Shown here piece after piece: positions 22,735-34,800 of a DNA stretch of 64,000 nucleotides. Source of the stretch: Ulva prolifera (taxonomy: Eukaryota > Chlorophyta > Ulvophyceae > Ulvales > Ulvaceae); the NCBI GenBank assembly GCA_023078555.1, contig CM041200.1, forward strand, positions 8,827,528 to 8,891,527. The letters run 5' to 3'. A model generated the notes under the pieces. The model worked only from the letters and a program-made list of their open reading frames with translations, made no database searches and was not told the origin of the DNA. Numbering within the stretch: the stretch's first letter is position 1; each line of letters starts with the position of its first letter. Position numbers and translations under genes: made by a program.

Positions 22735-25700
22735 TCAACATCCCTGGGTACTGTACGTCTGCCTTGGGAGCGGGAGTGGAGAATTGGCCCACCACGGCCA
22801 TGCGACAGACTGGCCAGGGGGGGTGGCGGGGGTTGTTTGCTTGGAGGAGCGCACCGTCTGAATCAGTGACACAACTTCGGATACAGTGCCTTCATCTGGT
22901 TGGAGCCCGTAAGCCGATATGATCGACTTCATGCGGACTAAGCGCTCCGCTTTAGTCAAACCCATGCCGGCGGTGCTTACCAACATCAGGTCCACTGCCA
23001 CGACAATGAGCCGCAGTTGAGCTGCACGCCCGACCGAACCACCCGGAGGGGATACGAAAGTGGCGGCCATGTGCAGGGTGGTCTTCTGCTCCTCGAAGGA
23101 CTCGTCCACGGTTAGACGAACTGACCCCGAACTATCGTGCAGGTAGATTATTTGGGACGGCCTAGTCTCAGGGTCCTCTGCCGCCACTTCGTGCTCAGCG
23201 CAGCGGGGGTCCGCTGGGTCAGAACGAACCGAATCGTCATCCAAGCTGATGGATCCGAAATCGGCTGAGGAGTGGTCTTCCGGATACAGCACTGCCTCAG
23301 CGAGAGCATCTGCAAACATGGCGTCTGCTACCGGATCGTACACCAGACCCCCACTTCCTCCCGCACTGTCCGGTTGCATAAACCCTGTAGGTGTCGGTGC
23401 CGGTCCCCCCGCCGGCACGGGGACAGGCAGGCCAAAGGGGCCCACTTCTGGACGACCTGTAGCGTCCTGACCCTGCAAGGGGATCCCCGCAACATCCCCC
23501 ACAACTTCCCCCCCCACTGGTGGGTTCAACCCGCCACGCGCCGCCATGTCTGCCATAGCTTCCGCAGCCCAGCCCCCCCCAGCCCCCCCCCCCCCCCCCC
23601 GCCCCCGCCACCGTTGGGCTCAACCCGCCCTGCCCCGCCAAGCCTGCCGTAGCCTCCGCGTCTCCCCCCCCCGCTGCCCTCCCCTCCACGGGACTCAGTC
23701 CCGCCTTCAGCGCTGTGACTGGCAATGCCTCCGCAGCCCCCCCAGTGGCTGCCACCCTCACAGTGGGGTTCAATCCCGCCTTCGCCGCCGAATCTGCCAC
23801 CGCCGCTGCTTTCCCCCCCAAACCACCCCCCGCCCCACAGTCAGGCTCAACCCCCCTGTCACTGCCGTGACCGGCAGAGCCTCTGCGGGACGGCCACACG
23901 CATCCCCCCCCCGGCTGGGAGACTGCCCCCCCCTGCCCCGGCCCCGCAGCGGCACCCGGGCCGAGCACCTCTGGCCCTGTGGCCACCTTGGACGCAGGGC
24001 GGGTGGTGCCCCTGTCCCCACCGGATTCCTGAGTGTCGCTGCCGCCGGTGTCGGTGCCGCCAGCGGCTGTGTCCCCCTTCTTGGCTGGTGGCAGGCCCAT
24101 CTTACGCAGCAATAGCGACTTGGTACGTGCTTTAGCTACCTCGTGCTTCCCGGTTCGTCGACGGTTGCGCTGGCCAGAGGCAGGGGTGTCACCGGCACCC
24201 CCTGCCCCAGGGGTAGGCTGGGGTGGTACGACAGGCGGCTGCCGCAATTCCTCGGGCAGGGTGGCGAGGATACCTTCGGGAATGTTATTGAGCTCCGCCC
24301 TGTAAAATTAACCAGAGTCGCCAACAACAAACAGAACACGCTGGTAGTCCCAGGGCCTGTGCATGTCAACTCTGGATCAACTAACAGCAGCACATGCTCC
24401 CGTTGGTGAAAGAACAGGAGGATCTGATGGCCAGAACTCAGACGCATACGACTGAACATGCAGGGAGCATGTTCTGCAAGAGACACTCCTGGTCACTGTA
24501 GGGACCATCACCGGGGGTTCGCACATGTAACACTTTGAGCTCTGCATCCCCTTGGCCAAGGACAGCTTGGCAAGCTCTTCAGCGCCGGCATAATCCCAGT
24601 CCTTGATCTCGGGGAATGATCCTGGCCTAAGGCGGACAACCGACGGGGATGCTGATTTCCCGGAACTGCTCCCCGCGATGTCTTTCTGCACCACGCTAAG
24701 GTACCGCCAGCTCCTGAGCGCCCAGTGCCACAGCGTGTGGGGCGGGCACAAGGGGATCAGGTCGTCGGCCAGCCTCTTGACGGGCTGACCATACCCCGAT
24801 TTCACCAAACCTGGATGCACCGCGTGGTTCAGACGAGAGCACTGTCTGCAAAGCTGAGTCTTGCCCCACCTCGGGGGCTACAGCAGGTAACAACTGAATC
24901 CTGAACAATGGAGACGAAAAGGTTGGTAGCGCACTGCTGGTATTCACCGTGCACACCAGGATGGCGGCAAAGGCGGGATCCAGGAGGCTGGGCTCCAAGA
25001 CTGGAATGTCCTGCACACGCCGCCTCTCCAGGACAGGCGCCCCCGGGTCCCCTGTCACAGCCGCGGCGACGAGGCGCCGATAAGCATGCATGAACAGGTG
25101 GACCCCATTCGTGGCGAAGGACGCCAGTTCCGTAGAGGTCAGCTGCAGCCCTTCACATGCCCACATGATGTGGGAATTGAATGCCTGGACAGAACTCCAC
25201 GCCGGACGGAGAGCTCGGGCTACTCGGTCACCCTGCACGGCGAGATCCAGGTATACTCAACAATTGGGGACGGGCAACAGCAAGCATATACAGCTCTGCA
25301 CAGACACGCAGCTCTCGATGGCATGTACAGGTCAGTGGCACCTCGCACCTCTGCACAATCAAACAGAGGGTGCTCCGCCGCATAAGCCACTACCCAGGGT
25401 CCTAAGTTGTCGAGCGCGGCGACAAACTCACCGAGGATCTTGACATCCTGCACGCAAAGAGACCTGACTACAGAGCTCGAGCCCAGGCCGGTGACAGGCC
25501 AGTCTTGAGGGATCAACAGAAACAGGGCCCGGGGCACCATGGCCACGATCATGCATGCGATAAGGCACAAATGCCGGGTAGAACAGGACAGCACACAGAC
25601 CAACAGGCAGTCCCCCTGTCCATGCCGGAGTCATGTTAAGTCACCGGAGCGCACGAAAGCTTTGATGAGGTCCGAGTGCGAGGTGTGCATGTCGACTAAC

Positions 25701-26881
25701 ACCGGCGCGCCCGAGGTCAGCTGGAAAACCGGCTGTGCAGGGACCCCGTTTGTGTTCGCCAACATCCTGGGGCACCGGTCCCCAATGTGCCGTGCTATCG
25801 ACTGACACGGCTCGAGCTCATCTTCATCCATGCTCTCGAGCTGGGCGCAGTGTGCGTGTTCATACAGCACCCACGCCACCAGCGGGTTCAGGTCCTCTGG
25901 GAGGTTGGATGTGGGTCTCTCCCTGCTCCTGGAGGACCCGTGACCCTCCACCGCGGGAGAAGCCTTTCCGGCTGTCCACAACTTGGTGCGATGAGGGGAC
26001 AGCCCAGACATGAAGGAAGCCCAGGCCCACACGACGTGTCGTGGGGTGGAGCAATGAAACACTGCACCGAGAACACCCATGTCACTTGTGCACGAATGCG
26101 GAGGCCATGCCGCGCACGATGTGGGGACAGCATACGTGACTGCGTTACATAACAACATGCGTGCAGAGAGCACACCGTCTGGAGGCGGGGGGTCCGGGCC
26201 TTTGCGCTTTTCCCCCACGTTGATCTGAGGAAGATCGAACCGCTGGCGAAGTTCCGGATCTCTCTCCGCTGTGATTCTGGTCTTAGGGAGGCCAGACTCA
26301 CATACGTGGCCGGTGATCTCAACCTGCACAAATGGCGGCACTGAGTCCTGGCCCCACTCCACAGGTTAGCTGGGCCCCGTGTCAGTGGACTGGCAGTAAA
26401 TGCAGATCGCGCTCAGCTGATCCACCAGCACACCGGGCACACACACCTCTTTCTTTCCCAACAGGGGCTTCCACCGCCGGGGCACAAGGCAGCCATGTGG
26501 GGTCTTCCCTGTGCCCTCCCACGAGGACACGAGCATTGCCTGCTCGTGCAGCCAGGAGGAGAGCGCGAGACAGGTAGTGACAATCACTTCCTTGGCCGTA
26601 CCCAGCTCCCTCGTCCGACTCTCCACCACGTCGTCTCGCAGAACCACCCCCAGGGACCACCACACCGACACCCCAGGACCGGACAGTGGACCGTCGTTGC
26701 GGCCGACGCGGGCACGATCCGTAAAACGCCCGTCCCTTGAAATTAAAGTACCCACTACAGGGATTCTCTGAGTACGCATGCGACCAACGAGTAAGTCTCC
26801 GCTGCGAGCGGAAGTAGGCCCATTCTGGGTACTTGACAGTCCTGCAACTGCTGCAGCATGGCGCGGATCCATTGTATGCAA
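22735..26881 (-). CDS. CACTA gene B, unknown multi-exon protein
   Basis: A chain of coding-like minus-strand ORFs: 26881-26366, 26362-25631, 25603-25220, 25238-24377, 24247-23297 and 23556-22735. Amino-acid composition is even and Trp/Cys-containing in the first four and Pro/Gly-rich with repeated GLNPTV/GLSPTV-like motifs in the fifth. The last two ORFs overlap in different frames across a G run (minus strand; plus C run 23583-23600), so one continuous protein requires a different run length or an intron there. The final 150 residues look globular (LHDSSGSVRLTVDESF). I do not recognise a family. It converges on the ULP1-like gene. Confidence 0.5.
23583..23600 (+). repeat. C homopolymer at a frame change in gene B
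   Basis: 18 C on plus (G on the coding strand) where the two C-terminal ORFs of gene B swap frame. Either slippage, assembly error or real inactivation. Confidence 0.8.
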
Positions 26882-27121
26882 ATAAATATTTTGGTCACTG
26901 CCGGAAGCGGAAACTGGTCACGAGCAGCGCAGCTAGGCGAAGGAATACGACGCCAGCAGGGACGCGGTGCACTTAAACGCCAGGTGAACTCCAAACGCTG
27001 GAAGTTAGCCGTATCATACACTATATCCACCGTTTGTCCCTTTCATGAAGCACGACCCAAGTTGGGGGCCCCGAATGCAAAGGCGCCTGATCACTCGGGT
27101 AGGGCAGGGTGAGATCAACCG

Positions 27122-27590
27122 CGCTGGAGCGGTCATTCGCCGAATGGCCACTCTGGACCAGCGCATGCATTCGTGTCCAGGAGGACGGGCGCACGCCTTT
27201 CCTGGAGCATGATGACGTAACTCCGCCAGAGTGGCCATTCGGCGAATGGCCACTCTGTACCACCGCATGCATTCGTGTCCAGGAGGACGGGCGCACGCCT
27301 TACCTGGAGCATGATGACGTAACTCCGCCAGAGTGGCCATTCGCCGAATGGCCACTCTGGACCACCGCATGCATTCGTGTCCAGGAGGACGGGCGCACGC
27401 CTTACCTGGAGCATGATGACGTAACTCCGCCAGAGTGGCCATTCGCCGAATGGCCACTCTGGACCACCGCATGCATTCGTGTCCAGGAGGACGGGCGCAC
27501 GCCTTACCTGGAGCATGATGACGTAACTCCGCCAGAGTGGCCATTTGCCGAATGGCCACTCTGGACCACCGCATGCATTCGTGTCCAGGA
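27122..27590. repeat. Five-copy ~104-bp array with the same palindromic core
   Basis: Palindromes of the GAGTGGCCATTCG / inverse type lie near 27130, 27240, 27345, 27450 and 27545. They are separated by a conserved spacer that includes gcatgcattcgtgtccagga and a tgatgacgtaact motif. The first copy is degenerate (gagcggtcattcgcc). The array is 0.55-1.0 kb inside the right terminus. The palindrome matches the left array (11884-12175) although the spacers differ. Confidence 0.92.
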
Positions 27591-28106
27591 ACCTATGGGC
27601 ACGCTTTCCCGGCCACCATTCACAGGGCGACGACCAACACTACAAGGACTGCTGCCGAGCCTGACATACGGACCAACGCTATCTTGGGCGATGCAAAAAG
27701 TCACCGCTGTTGTGAGCCTGCCTCCAGCTTCCTGCCGCTTCGTCTCCTGCCCAAAGTCGATGTCAGTTGCCATGAGTATGGGTCCACATATACCTGCACC
27801 GTGTCCAATCCAGTCGTTTCCAGATCCGCATGTAGTAATAAAGTAACCAATAGTATCATTCGATCCACTGTCAGCGCGGGCTTGGCCCGAAGTGACCTCG
27901 TATCATGGCAGCCGGCGCAGACATGCGAAGGCCACTTGCAGCGGTAAGGTACGTCCACAGTCCGGCGGAATATACCTAGGTCGGCGGATGGTTCGGTGCC
28001 AAAGTCCAAGGTCCATCCGACTGCTCGCATCCGATGACGTCGGAGCGGTATCAGAGAGTGAACGGACTTTCGGAATCTGGCGGACGACACCCGGATCCGT
28101 TTCAGT

Positions 28107-28126
28107 GTGTCGCCATTCTCCTAGTG
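28107..28126 (-). repeat. CACTA right terminal inverted repeat
   Basis: Plus strand ends CCATTCTCCTAGTG, followed by target duplication CAT (28127-28129). Confidence 0.93.
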
Positions 28127-28553
28127 CATGGCTTCAGCGGTCCCGCGTCCTGCTGCACTGCTGCGTACAGCCAATTCTGTCGGCACCCAGCTGCTGCGTA
28201 CAGGTTCCCAGTGTGGAAGTTATGATCCCATGTTCATCCGCTACGATACCCCGCTCTCTGAGCATTTGCGGTGCGTGAGAAGATGGCTTCCTGCTGGCTG
28301 TACGCCAGCGCTGTTTGCTGCAACGGCTTTGACGATCATGCGACGATGGGCTGCGTGGTTGATGACTAGCTGCTTCCTTGTGAAGCTGGATGCCTGTGTT
28401 TTTTCTAATTGTGACGACGCTTTTGAAGTTTCTCATGTGCAGTGCACTTGCCCGTAGTGGGCGTGCACTGACCTGGTGAATGAGTGGATTTGCGTGTGAG
28501 TTCCTAGCGATGGCTCGATGCCCGGCCTCTGTCCTTTGTAACTACATACACAT

Positions 28554-28716
28554 GGATCCCACCTGCCACATAATTTACATGTGCTACTCCTACAAGTGCC
28601 AGGCAAGCCAGCAAGCTGCTGGAATTGGGGGCTGGCATGGCGGGCTCGCTCGGCCTCACTCTGCTGAGTCATGCCAAACCTGGATGTGAACACAACGAGT
28701 TTGGCAGAAAACCAGA
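28554..28716. repeat. Left terminal direct repeat, inner part
   Basis: Matches 35629-35791 without a difference that I can see. Ends agaaaaccaga at 28716, then unique sequence of the element interior begins. Confidence 0.92.
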
Positions 28717-28801
28717 GAAACTGGACAGGCAGGCTGGTGGCTTAGGGGGCACCTCACTGCAATCGACGAGCATGGAGCCAGCATATCGAAATGACATGCG
28801 A

Positions 28802-31800
28802 TCAGGCCCATTCTTTACCAGGGAACCGCCCTCCAGTTCCCTGAACTTGATAGTTGTGCAGCTCGGAGATGCCAGTGTTGGGGTCAGGTGGCTTCTCCGG
28901 AGTGAACCACGTTCCAGACGGCGTGGCGACGATCTGCGCAGTGACCCAGGTGCGCTTGATAGCATTTGCAATCGCGTCTTGATCTTGGCTACGGCCTGTG
29001 GCCTGTGGATGGTTGCGTTTGTGGTTGACTTCTCGTAACGCGGCGTCATAGTTCTTGGCTTTTAAAACTGTCCGGTCCTCGGGCTCGTGGGACATAGTCC
29101 AGACACGCAGAGCAGTCTTCATTATGCCCACAAGCAACTCCGCGCATTGATGCAGGTCAGGGGTCGTGTTCCCGAGGGGCATAAACTGCTCCGGCAGCAA
29201 GCACAGCCACCGAGCGTCGATCAAGGCTTGCTCCCGGCGAAACACGGACACCCAGTCCACTCCGTGCTCCTGCCGGTACGCTTCTCTTGCAACGTTGTAC
29301 CTGCCGTTGACAATATCGAATATGGCGAGCGTGACTTGTTGCTTGGCTTGTTTATGTTCGCCAACGAACGGATAGTCCTGGAATTGTCCCATGACGTAGA
29401 TTTTGGCTCCTTCATATCTGTCTCTTAGTTCTGCTGCGTATCGCGATAGGCGCGTCGCTCTGGTCACGTTCTTGTTCTTGTGGGCACGCGAAGCGACGCC
29501 ATTGTAGTGCGTGATCACCTCATCAGCCGCAGCAGCGACTTCCTGCTTGATGTTGAAATTTAGCCCGATCTCTGCGTGTTCGAATAATGCTCGAAATTCT
29601 TCGACAACCGGCACGCGCGGCACCAGCACTTCTTTCCTCCACGCTTGGTGCACGGGTGCATTGTCCAAGCTCATGCCAAACGGAACATGGACATCATGCC
29701 ATGTGATTCCGGGAGGAGAGCCCATCGCTTTCTCGTAGTATTCCTTGCAGGCTGCGTCCCACTTGCATCTTGTCGCTTCACACAACTCACCTCCGATAGA
29801 ACGTTGCATGAAGTCGGGAATGAAAGCTGCATCCAGTAGCATCCGCATCTCTGAAGCACACAGTCCATGCGGTATCACGTCTCCACTGTTCTTTGCATTC
29901 TGCATGTAGGCATGTACATCACTAACACAAGTTGCCACTCATGCAGGTTTCAAGCAGTGCACATTGATGATGCTGAGCCAAGATGAGGTCCGCAGGTGTG
30001 ATGTGTTGGACATTGAGAGTTCATGTATGCCACAATGCTGCAGCATGCTGCTCTGTTGACTTGTGCATGTGGCAGCAACTCTTGCTTGCAATGCTGTTGG
30101 CACAAGCCACAGCATTGATCAGCTCTGAGCCTTGCTGCTCACATGTCTACACTTGCATCTGCACAGTCTCATTTTCTGTGTGCCACAATGCTGCAGCATG
30201 CTGCTCTGTTGACTTGTGCATGTGGCAGCAACTCTTGCTTGCAATGCTGTTGGCACAAGCCACAGCATTGATCAGCTCTGAGCCTTGCTGCTCACATGTC
30301 TACACTGGCATCTGCACAGTCTCATTTTCTGTGTGCCACAATGCTGCAGCATGCTGCTCTGTTGACTTGTGCATGTGGCAGCAACTCTTGCTTGCAATGC
30401 TGTTGGCACAAGCCACAGCATTGATCAGCTCTGAGCCTTGCTGCTCACATGTCTACACTTGCATCTGCACAGTCTCATTTTCTGTGTGCCACAATGTTGT
30501 AGCATGCTGCTCTGTTGACTTGTGCATGTGGCAGCAACTCTTGCTTGCAATGCTGTTGGCACAAGCCACAGCATTGATCAGCTCTGAGCCTTGCTGCTCA
30601 CATGTCTACACTTGCATCTGCACAGTCTCATTTTCTGTGTGCCACAATGCTGCAGCATGCTGCTCTGTTGACTTGTGCATGTGGCAGCAACTCTTGCTTG
30701 CAATGCTGTTGGCACAAGCCACAGCATTGATCAGCTCTGAGCCTTGCTGCTCACATGTCTACACTTGCATCTGCACAGTCTCATTTTCTGTGTGCCACAA
30801 TGTTGTAGCATGCTGCTCTGTTGACTTGTGCATGTGGCAGCAACTCTTGCTTGCAATGCTGTTGGCACAAGCCACAGCATTGATCAGCTCTGAGCCTTGC
30901 TGCTCACATGTCTACACTTGCATCTGCACAGTCTCATTTTCTGTGTGCCACAATGTTGTAGCATGCTGCTCTGTTGACTTGTGCATGTGGCAGCAACTCT
31001 TGCTTGCAATGCTGTTGGCACAAGCCACAGCATTGATCAGCTCTGAGCCTTGCTGCTCACATGTCTACACTTGCATCTGCACAGTCTCATTTTCTGTGTG
31101 CCACAATGTTGTAGCATGCTGCTCTGTTGACTTGTGCATGTGGCAGCAACTCTTGCTTGCAATGCTGTTGGCACAAGCCACAGCATTGATCAGCTCTGAG
31201 CCTTGCTGCTCACATGTCTACACTTGCATCTGCACAGTCTCATTTTCTGTGTGCCACAATGTTGTAGCATGCTGCTCTGTTGACTTGTGCATGTGGCAGC
31301 AACTCTTGCTTGCAATGCTGTTGGCACAAGCCACAGCATTGATCAGCTCTGAGCCTTGCTGCTCACATGTCTACACTTGCATCTGCACAGTCTCATTTTC
31401 TGTGTGCCACAATGTTGTAGCATGCTGCTCTGTTGACTTGTGCATGTGGCAGCAACTCTTGCTTGCAATGCTGTTGGCACAAGCCACAGCATTGATCAGC
31501 TCTGAGCCTTGCTGCTCACATGTCTACACTTGCATCTGCACAGTCTCATTTTCTGTGTGCCACAATGTTGTAGCATGCTGCTCTGTTGACTTGTGCATGT
31601 GGCAGCAACTCTTGCTTGCAATGCTGTTGGCACAAGCCACAGCATTGATCAGCTCTGAGCCTTGCTGCTCACATGTCTACACTTGCATCTGCACAGTCTC
31701 ATTTTCTGTGTGCCACAATGTTGTAGCATGCTGCTCTGTTGACTTGTGCATGTGGCAGCAACTCTTGCTTGCAATGCTGTTGGCACAAGCCACAGCATTG

Positions 31801-34800
31801 ATCAGCTCTGAGCCTTGCTGCTCACATGTCTACACTTGCATCTGCACAGTCTCATTTTCTGTGTGCCACAATGTTGTAGCATGCTGCTCTGTTGACTTGT
31901 GCATGTGGCAGCAACTCTTGCTTGCAATGCTGTTGGCACAAGCCACAGCATTGATCAGCTCTGAGCCTTGCTGCTCACATGTCTACACTTGCATCTGCAC
32001 AGTCTCATTTTCTGTGTGCCACAATGTTGTAGCATGCTGCTCTGTTGACTTGTGCATGTGGCAGCAACTCTTGCTTGCAATGCTGTTGGCACAAGCCACA
32101 GCATTGATCAGCTCTGAGCCTTGCTGCTCACATGTCTACACTTGCATCTGCACAGTCTCATTTTCTGTGTGCCACAATGTTGTAGCATGCTGCTCTGTTG
32201 ACTTGTGCATGTGGCAGCAACTCTTGCTTGCAATGCTGTTGGCACAAGCCACAGCATTGATCAGCTCTGAGCCTTGCTGCTCACATGTCTACACTTGCAT
32301 CTGCACAGTCTCATTTTCTGTGTGCCACAATGCTGCAGCATGCTGCTCTGTTGACTTGTGCATGTGGCAGCAACTCTTGCTTGCAATGCTGTTGGCACAA
32401 GCCACAGCATTGATCAGCTCTGAGCCTTGCTGCTCACATGTCTACACTTGCATCTGCACAGTCTCATTTTCTGTGTGCCACAATGCTGCAGCATGCTGCT
32501 CTGTTGACTTGTGCATGTGGCAGCAACTCTTGCTTGCAATGCTGTTGGCACAAGCCACAGCATTGATCAGCTCTGAGCCTTGCTGCTCACATGTCTACAC
32601 TTGCATCTGCACAGTCTCATTTTCTGTGTGCCACAATGTTGTAGCATGCTGCTCTGTTGACTTGTGCATGTGGCAGCAACTCATGCTTGCAATGCTGTTG
32701 GCATAAGCCACAGCATTGATCAGCTCTGATCCTTGCTGCTCACATGACTAGCATCACTGTGCAGGTATGTCTTACAGATGCAAGCAGAGAGGCTGAAGCA
32801 GGTCCTTTCTGGCAGAGTAGTACCGAAGCGAGTAGGTGTAGTCCCAGCTTTGTCTGCTGATGGGTGTGTAGATGGCAAAGTATGTTATCTAGGCAAGTGG
32901 AAGCCAGGTAGAGGACAGCCTAGAGGCTGCCCTCTTCATGGGCCTGGTTGTAAAAATACTCAACATGATGAAATATGTCGTTGTGTGGCCGAGATAGTGT
33001 ATGCAATCTGTCCTGATGCTTGCATGCTTCCAGAATTCCCCATAGGCTTTATGCGTAGGAGTGCTAGTGGCACGTATGCACCTGGCCCCTCACACCGAGT
33101 AGATTTGCTTGTGGTGCTAGGTAACATGACTATAATAGCAGTGGAAGTGGATGGCAGTAGCCACCACGGAAGAGTAGCATGTGTCAGGGACATCCACAAG
33201 GATGCCTTGCTAGCGCGTTGCAATATCATCTCCCATAGGATCAGCATGAGAGACCTGTGTAGTAGCGCAAACCGATTGCAGGTTTATAGCAGGCTGCGTG
33301 AGCTGATTCACAGCCTTATGTAAATACACAATGCTGGACGCACCAAGAATGCTTCTGGTGTGAAATTTGCCACTTCAAGTTTACTGATATCTTTGGGGAA
33401 CTGTTTCTCAACGAATTCAGCATCGGCAGCACTCCTGGAGTGCAGCTTTTGGATTGTTGTACTGTCATTGCCATACTGTTGCATCATAATCCATTTCTTT
33501 GTTGCCTCTGACACACGATGAACCCATGTGAGCAGCCCTGCCTGAGAATCAAAACCTTTCTTCTTCGTTCTGTTCTCATTAGCAAACTCAGCCTCCTCAA
33601 CCTCCAGTGGAGCAGGGACTGGGCATCTAGCCCTGCTCCCGGTTGCCACGGTGTACGTGTTGGAGCCCAGCTGTGCGCTGCCAAACACGTAGAATTGCAA
33701 GACTGGCACCTTGTGAATCTGCAATGCAGAATGCAGGGTGAAGTGGTTGGTGGTTTCTCAATTCACAAGAGACAGTGTAATGTGGTCAGACCTGGAGCTT
33801 CAGTAGGCAATGGCAGATCCTTTCATACATGGTGCCTCTGTATGTGATGCCTCTGAGATCACTGGCCCACTTCACTGGCTCAGTCTTGCCCGCATCCATG
33901 AATATGTTGTAGAAGAGCTGGAAGTATCTGTAGAAGTACTGGTACCCTGGGGCAAGTACTCTTTGTATCAGAGGATGATGTTTCAAATGCTTTGGTCCAG
34001 CATCCCCTTGCGCCACATAGTCAAAGTTCATTGGAGCCTTTCCACATAGACGCTGTGCTGCCTCCATAGCTTGTTCAGGCTTTCTCTCTCCAATCATACT
34101 GATGCTTGTCATTCCAAGCTTGGGAAACGTCTGGATCAGCATGTTCCACAGAGAAGTGTATGATGTCTGCTTCATCACGTCACATGCTGTGTCAATTACT
34201 GGATGGAATCTTGCAGCCTGTTCCAAGCTCCGAAATGGCACGTTCTGGAACCCACTGGTCATGTACCCCCCAACCAAGATGTCCTTCACTTGATTCAGCA
34301 GTCCGTAGTGCTTGGCAGCCTTCCCCATGGGCATGCTATGTGGTCGGTCCTTCAGTGTTGCCCACCGCAACAGCTTTTTCATTGACCTGCACTGAGACAG
34401 GGTGTCACAGCCAGGGTGTCATAGCCTCAATTATTTAAGCCTCAATTGACTTCATCTGAGGTGCAGTGCAACGTACTCGCGTGCATTCCTCACCAGATTG
34501 TCTCTTTTCCGCTCACTGAGCTTCTCAGGTTGGTACTGATTGTCCCCAGCAGGAGCCATCTTCTCAGTGCGACGGCGTTTCTTGGCGCGCAGCAACAAGA
34601 AATTCTCGAGTTCGAATTTATCCTGGTTGGCCTTGAAGGTGCTTTTTCGTTCCTTCAACTGCTCGAGCAGCTGTTCATGCAACATCTCAAAATTCTCGTA
34701 TGCCTTCACCCGCCCACGATTTTTGGGAAGCTCGCCAGTCATGATTGCTGGAACAATGTCTTCTTCTCTCATGCCCCGTGCGAACATGACTACCCCTAGC

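Larger units (their letters stand above)
9953..28126. mobile_element. CACTA (EnSpm) DNA transposon, 18.2 kb
   Basis: The left terminus CACTAGAAGAATGGCGACAC (9953-9972) and the inverse of the right terminus, CACTAGGAGAATGGCGACAC (28107-28126), differ at one base. The 3-bp target duplication CAT lies at 9950-9952 and 28127-28129. CACTA termini with a 3-bp duplication define the superfamily. Gene order: minus gene A (about 10.8-13.5 kb), divergent Tnp2-like transposase (13.8-18.3 kb), ULP1-like protease (18.7-22 kb), minus gene B (26.9-22.7 kb). Two arrays of a common palindrome lie near the ends. It is long for a CACTA element but has the expected parts and no obvious disabling break in the transposase. 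Confidence 0.93.
9415..28547. mobile_element. Unclassified ~0.96-kb insertion that hosts the CACTA element
   Basis: Lies between two copies of ACACATGGAT (9405-9414 and 28548-28557) in the left terminal repeat. A 25-bp sequence starting CCTCTGTCCTTTGTAACTAC occurs near both ends (9418-9442 and 28526-28550). Without the CACTA element, the segment is 9415-9952 plus 28130-28547. It contains no recognisable coding domain and no clear inverted termini. It could be a retroelement fragment or filler DNA. Confidence 0.55.

Noticed and set aside
8855..28716. The left 666-bp repeat as an independent insertion
   Set aside because: Its left flank GCTAACAC is not repeated at 28717; it is repeated only after the right repeat at 35792.
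29983..32706. A 907-residue repetitive protein gene
   Set aside because: It is a 153-bp tandem array whose length keeps the frame open. Start context and upstream region show nothing gene-like, and it lies in an intron of the opposite gene.
30026..32745. CRISPR-like array
   Set aside because: There are no unique spacers; the whole 153-bp unit is repeated, and the context is eukaryotic.
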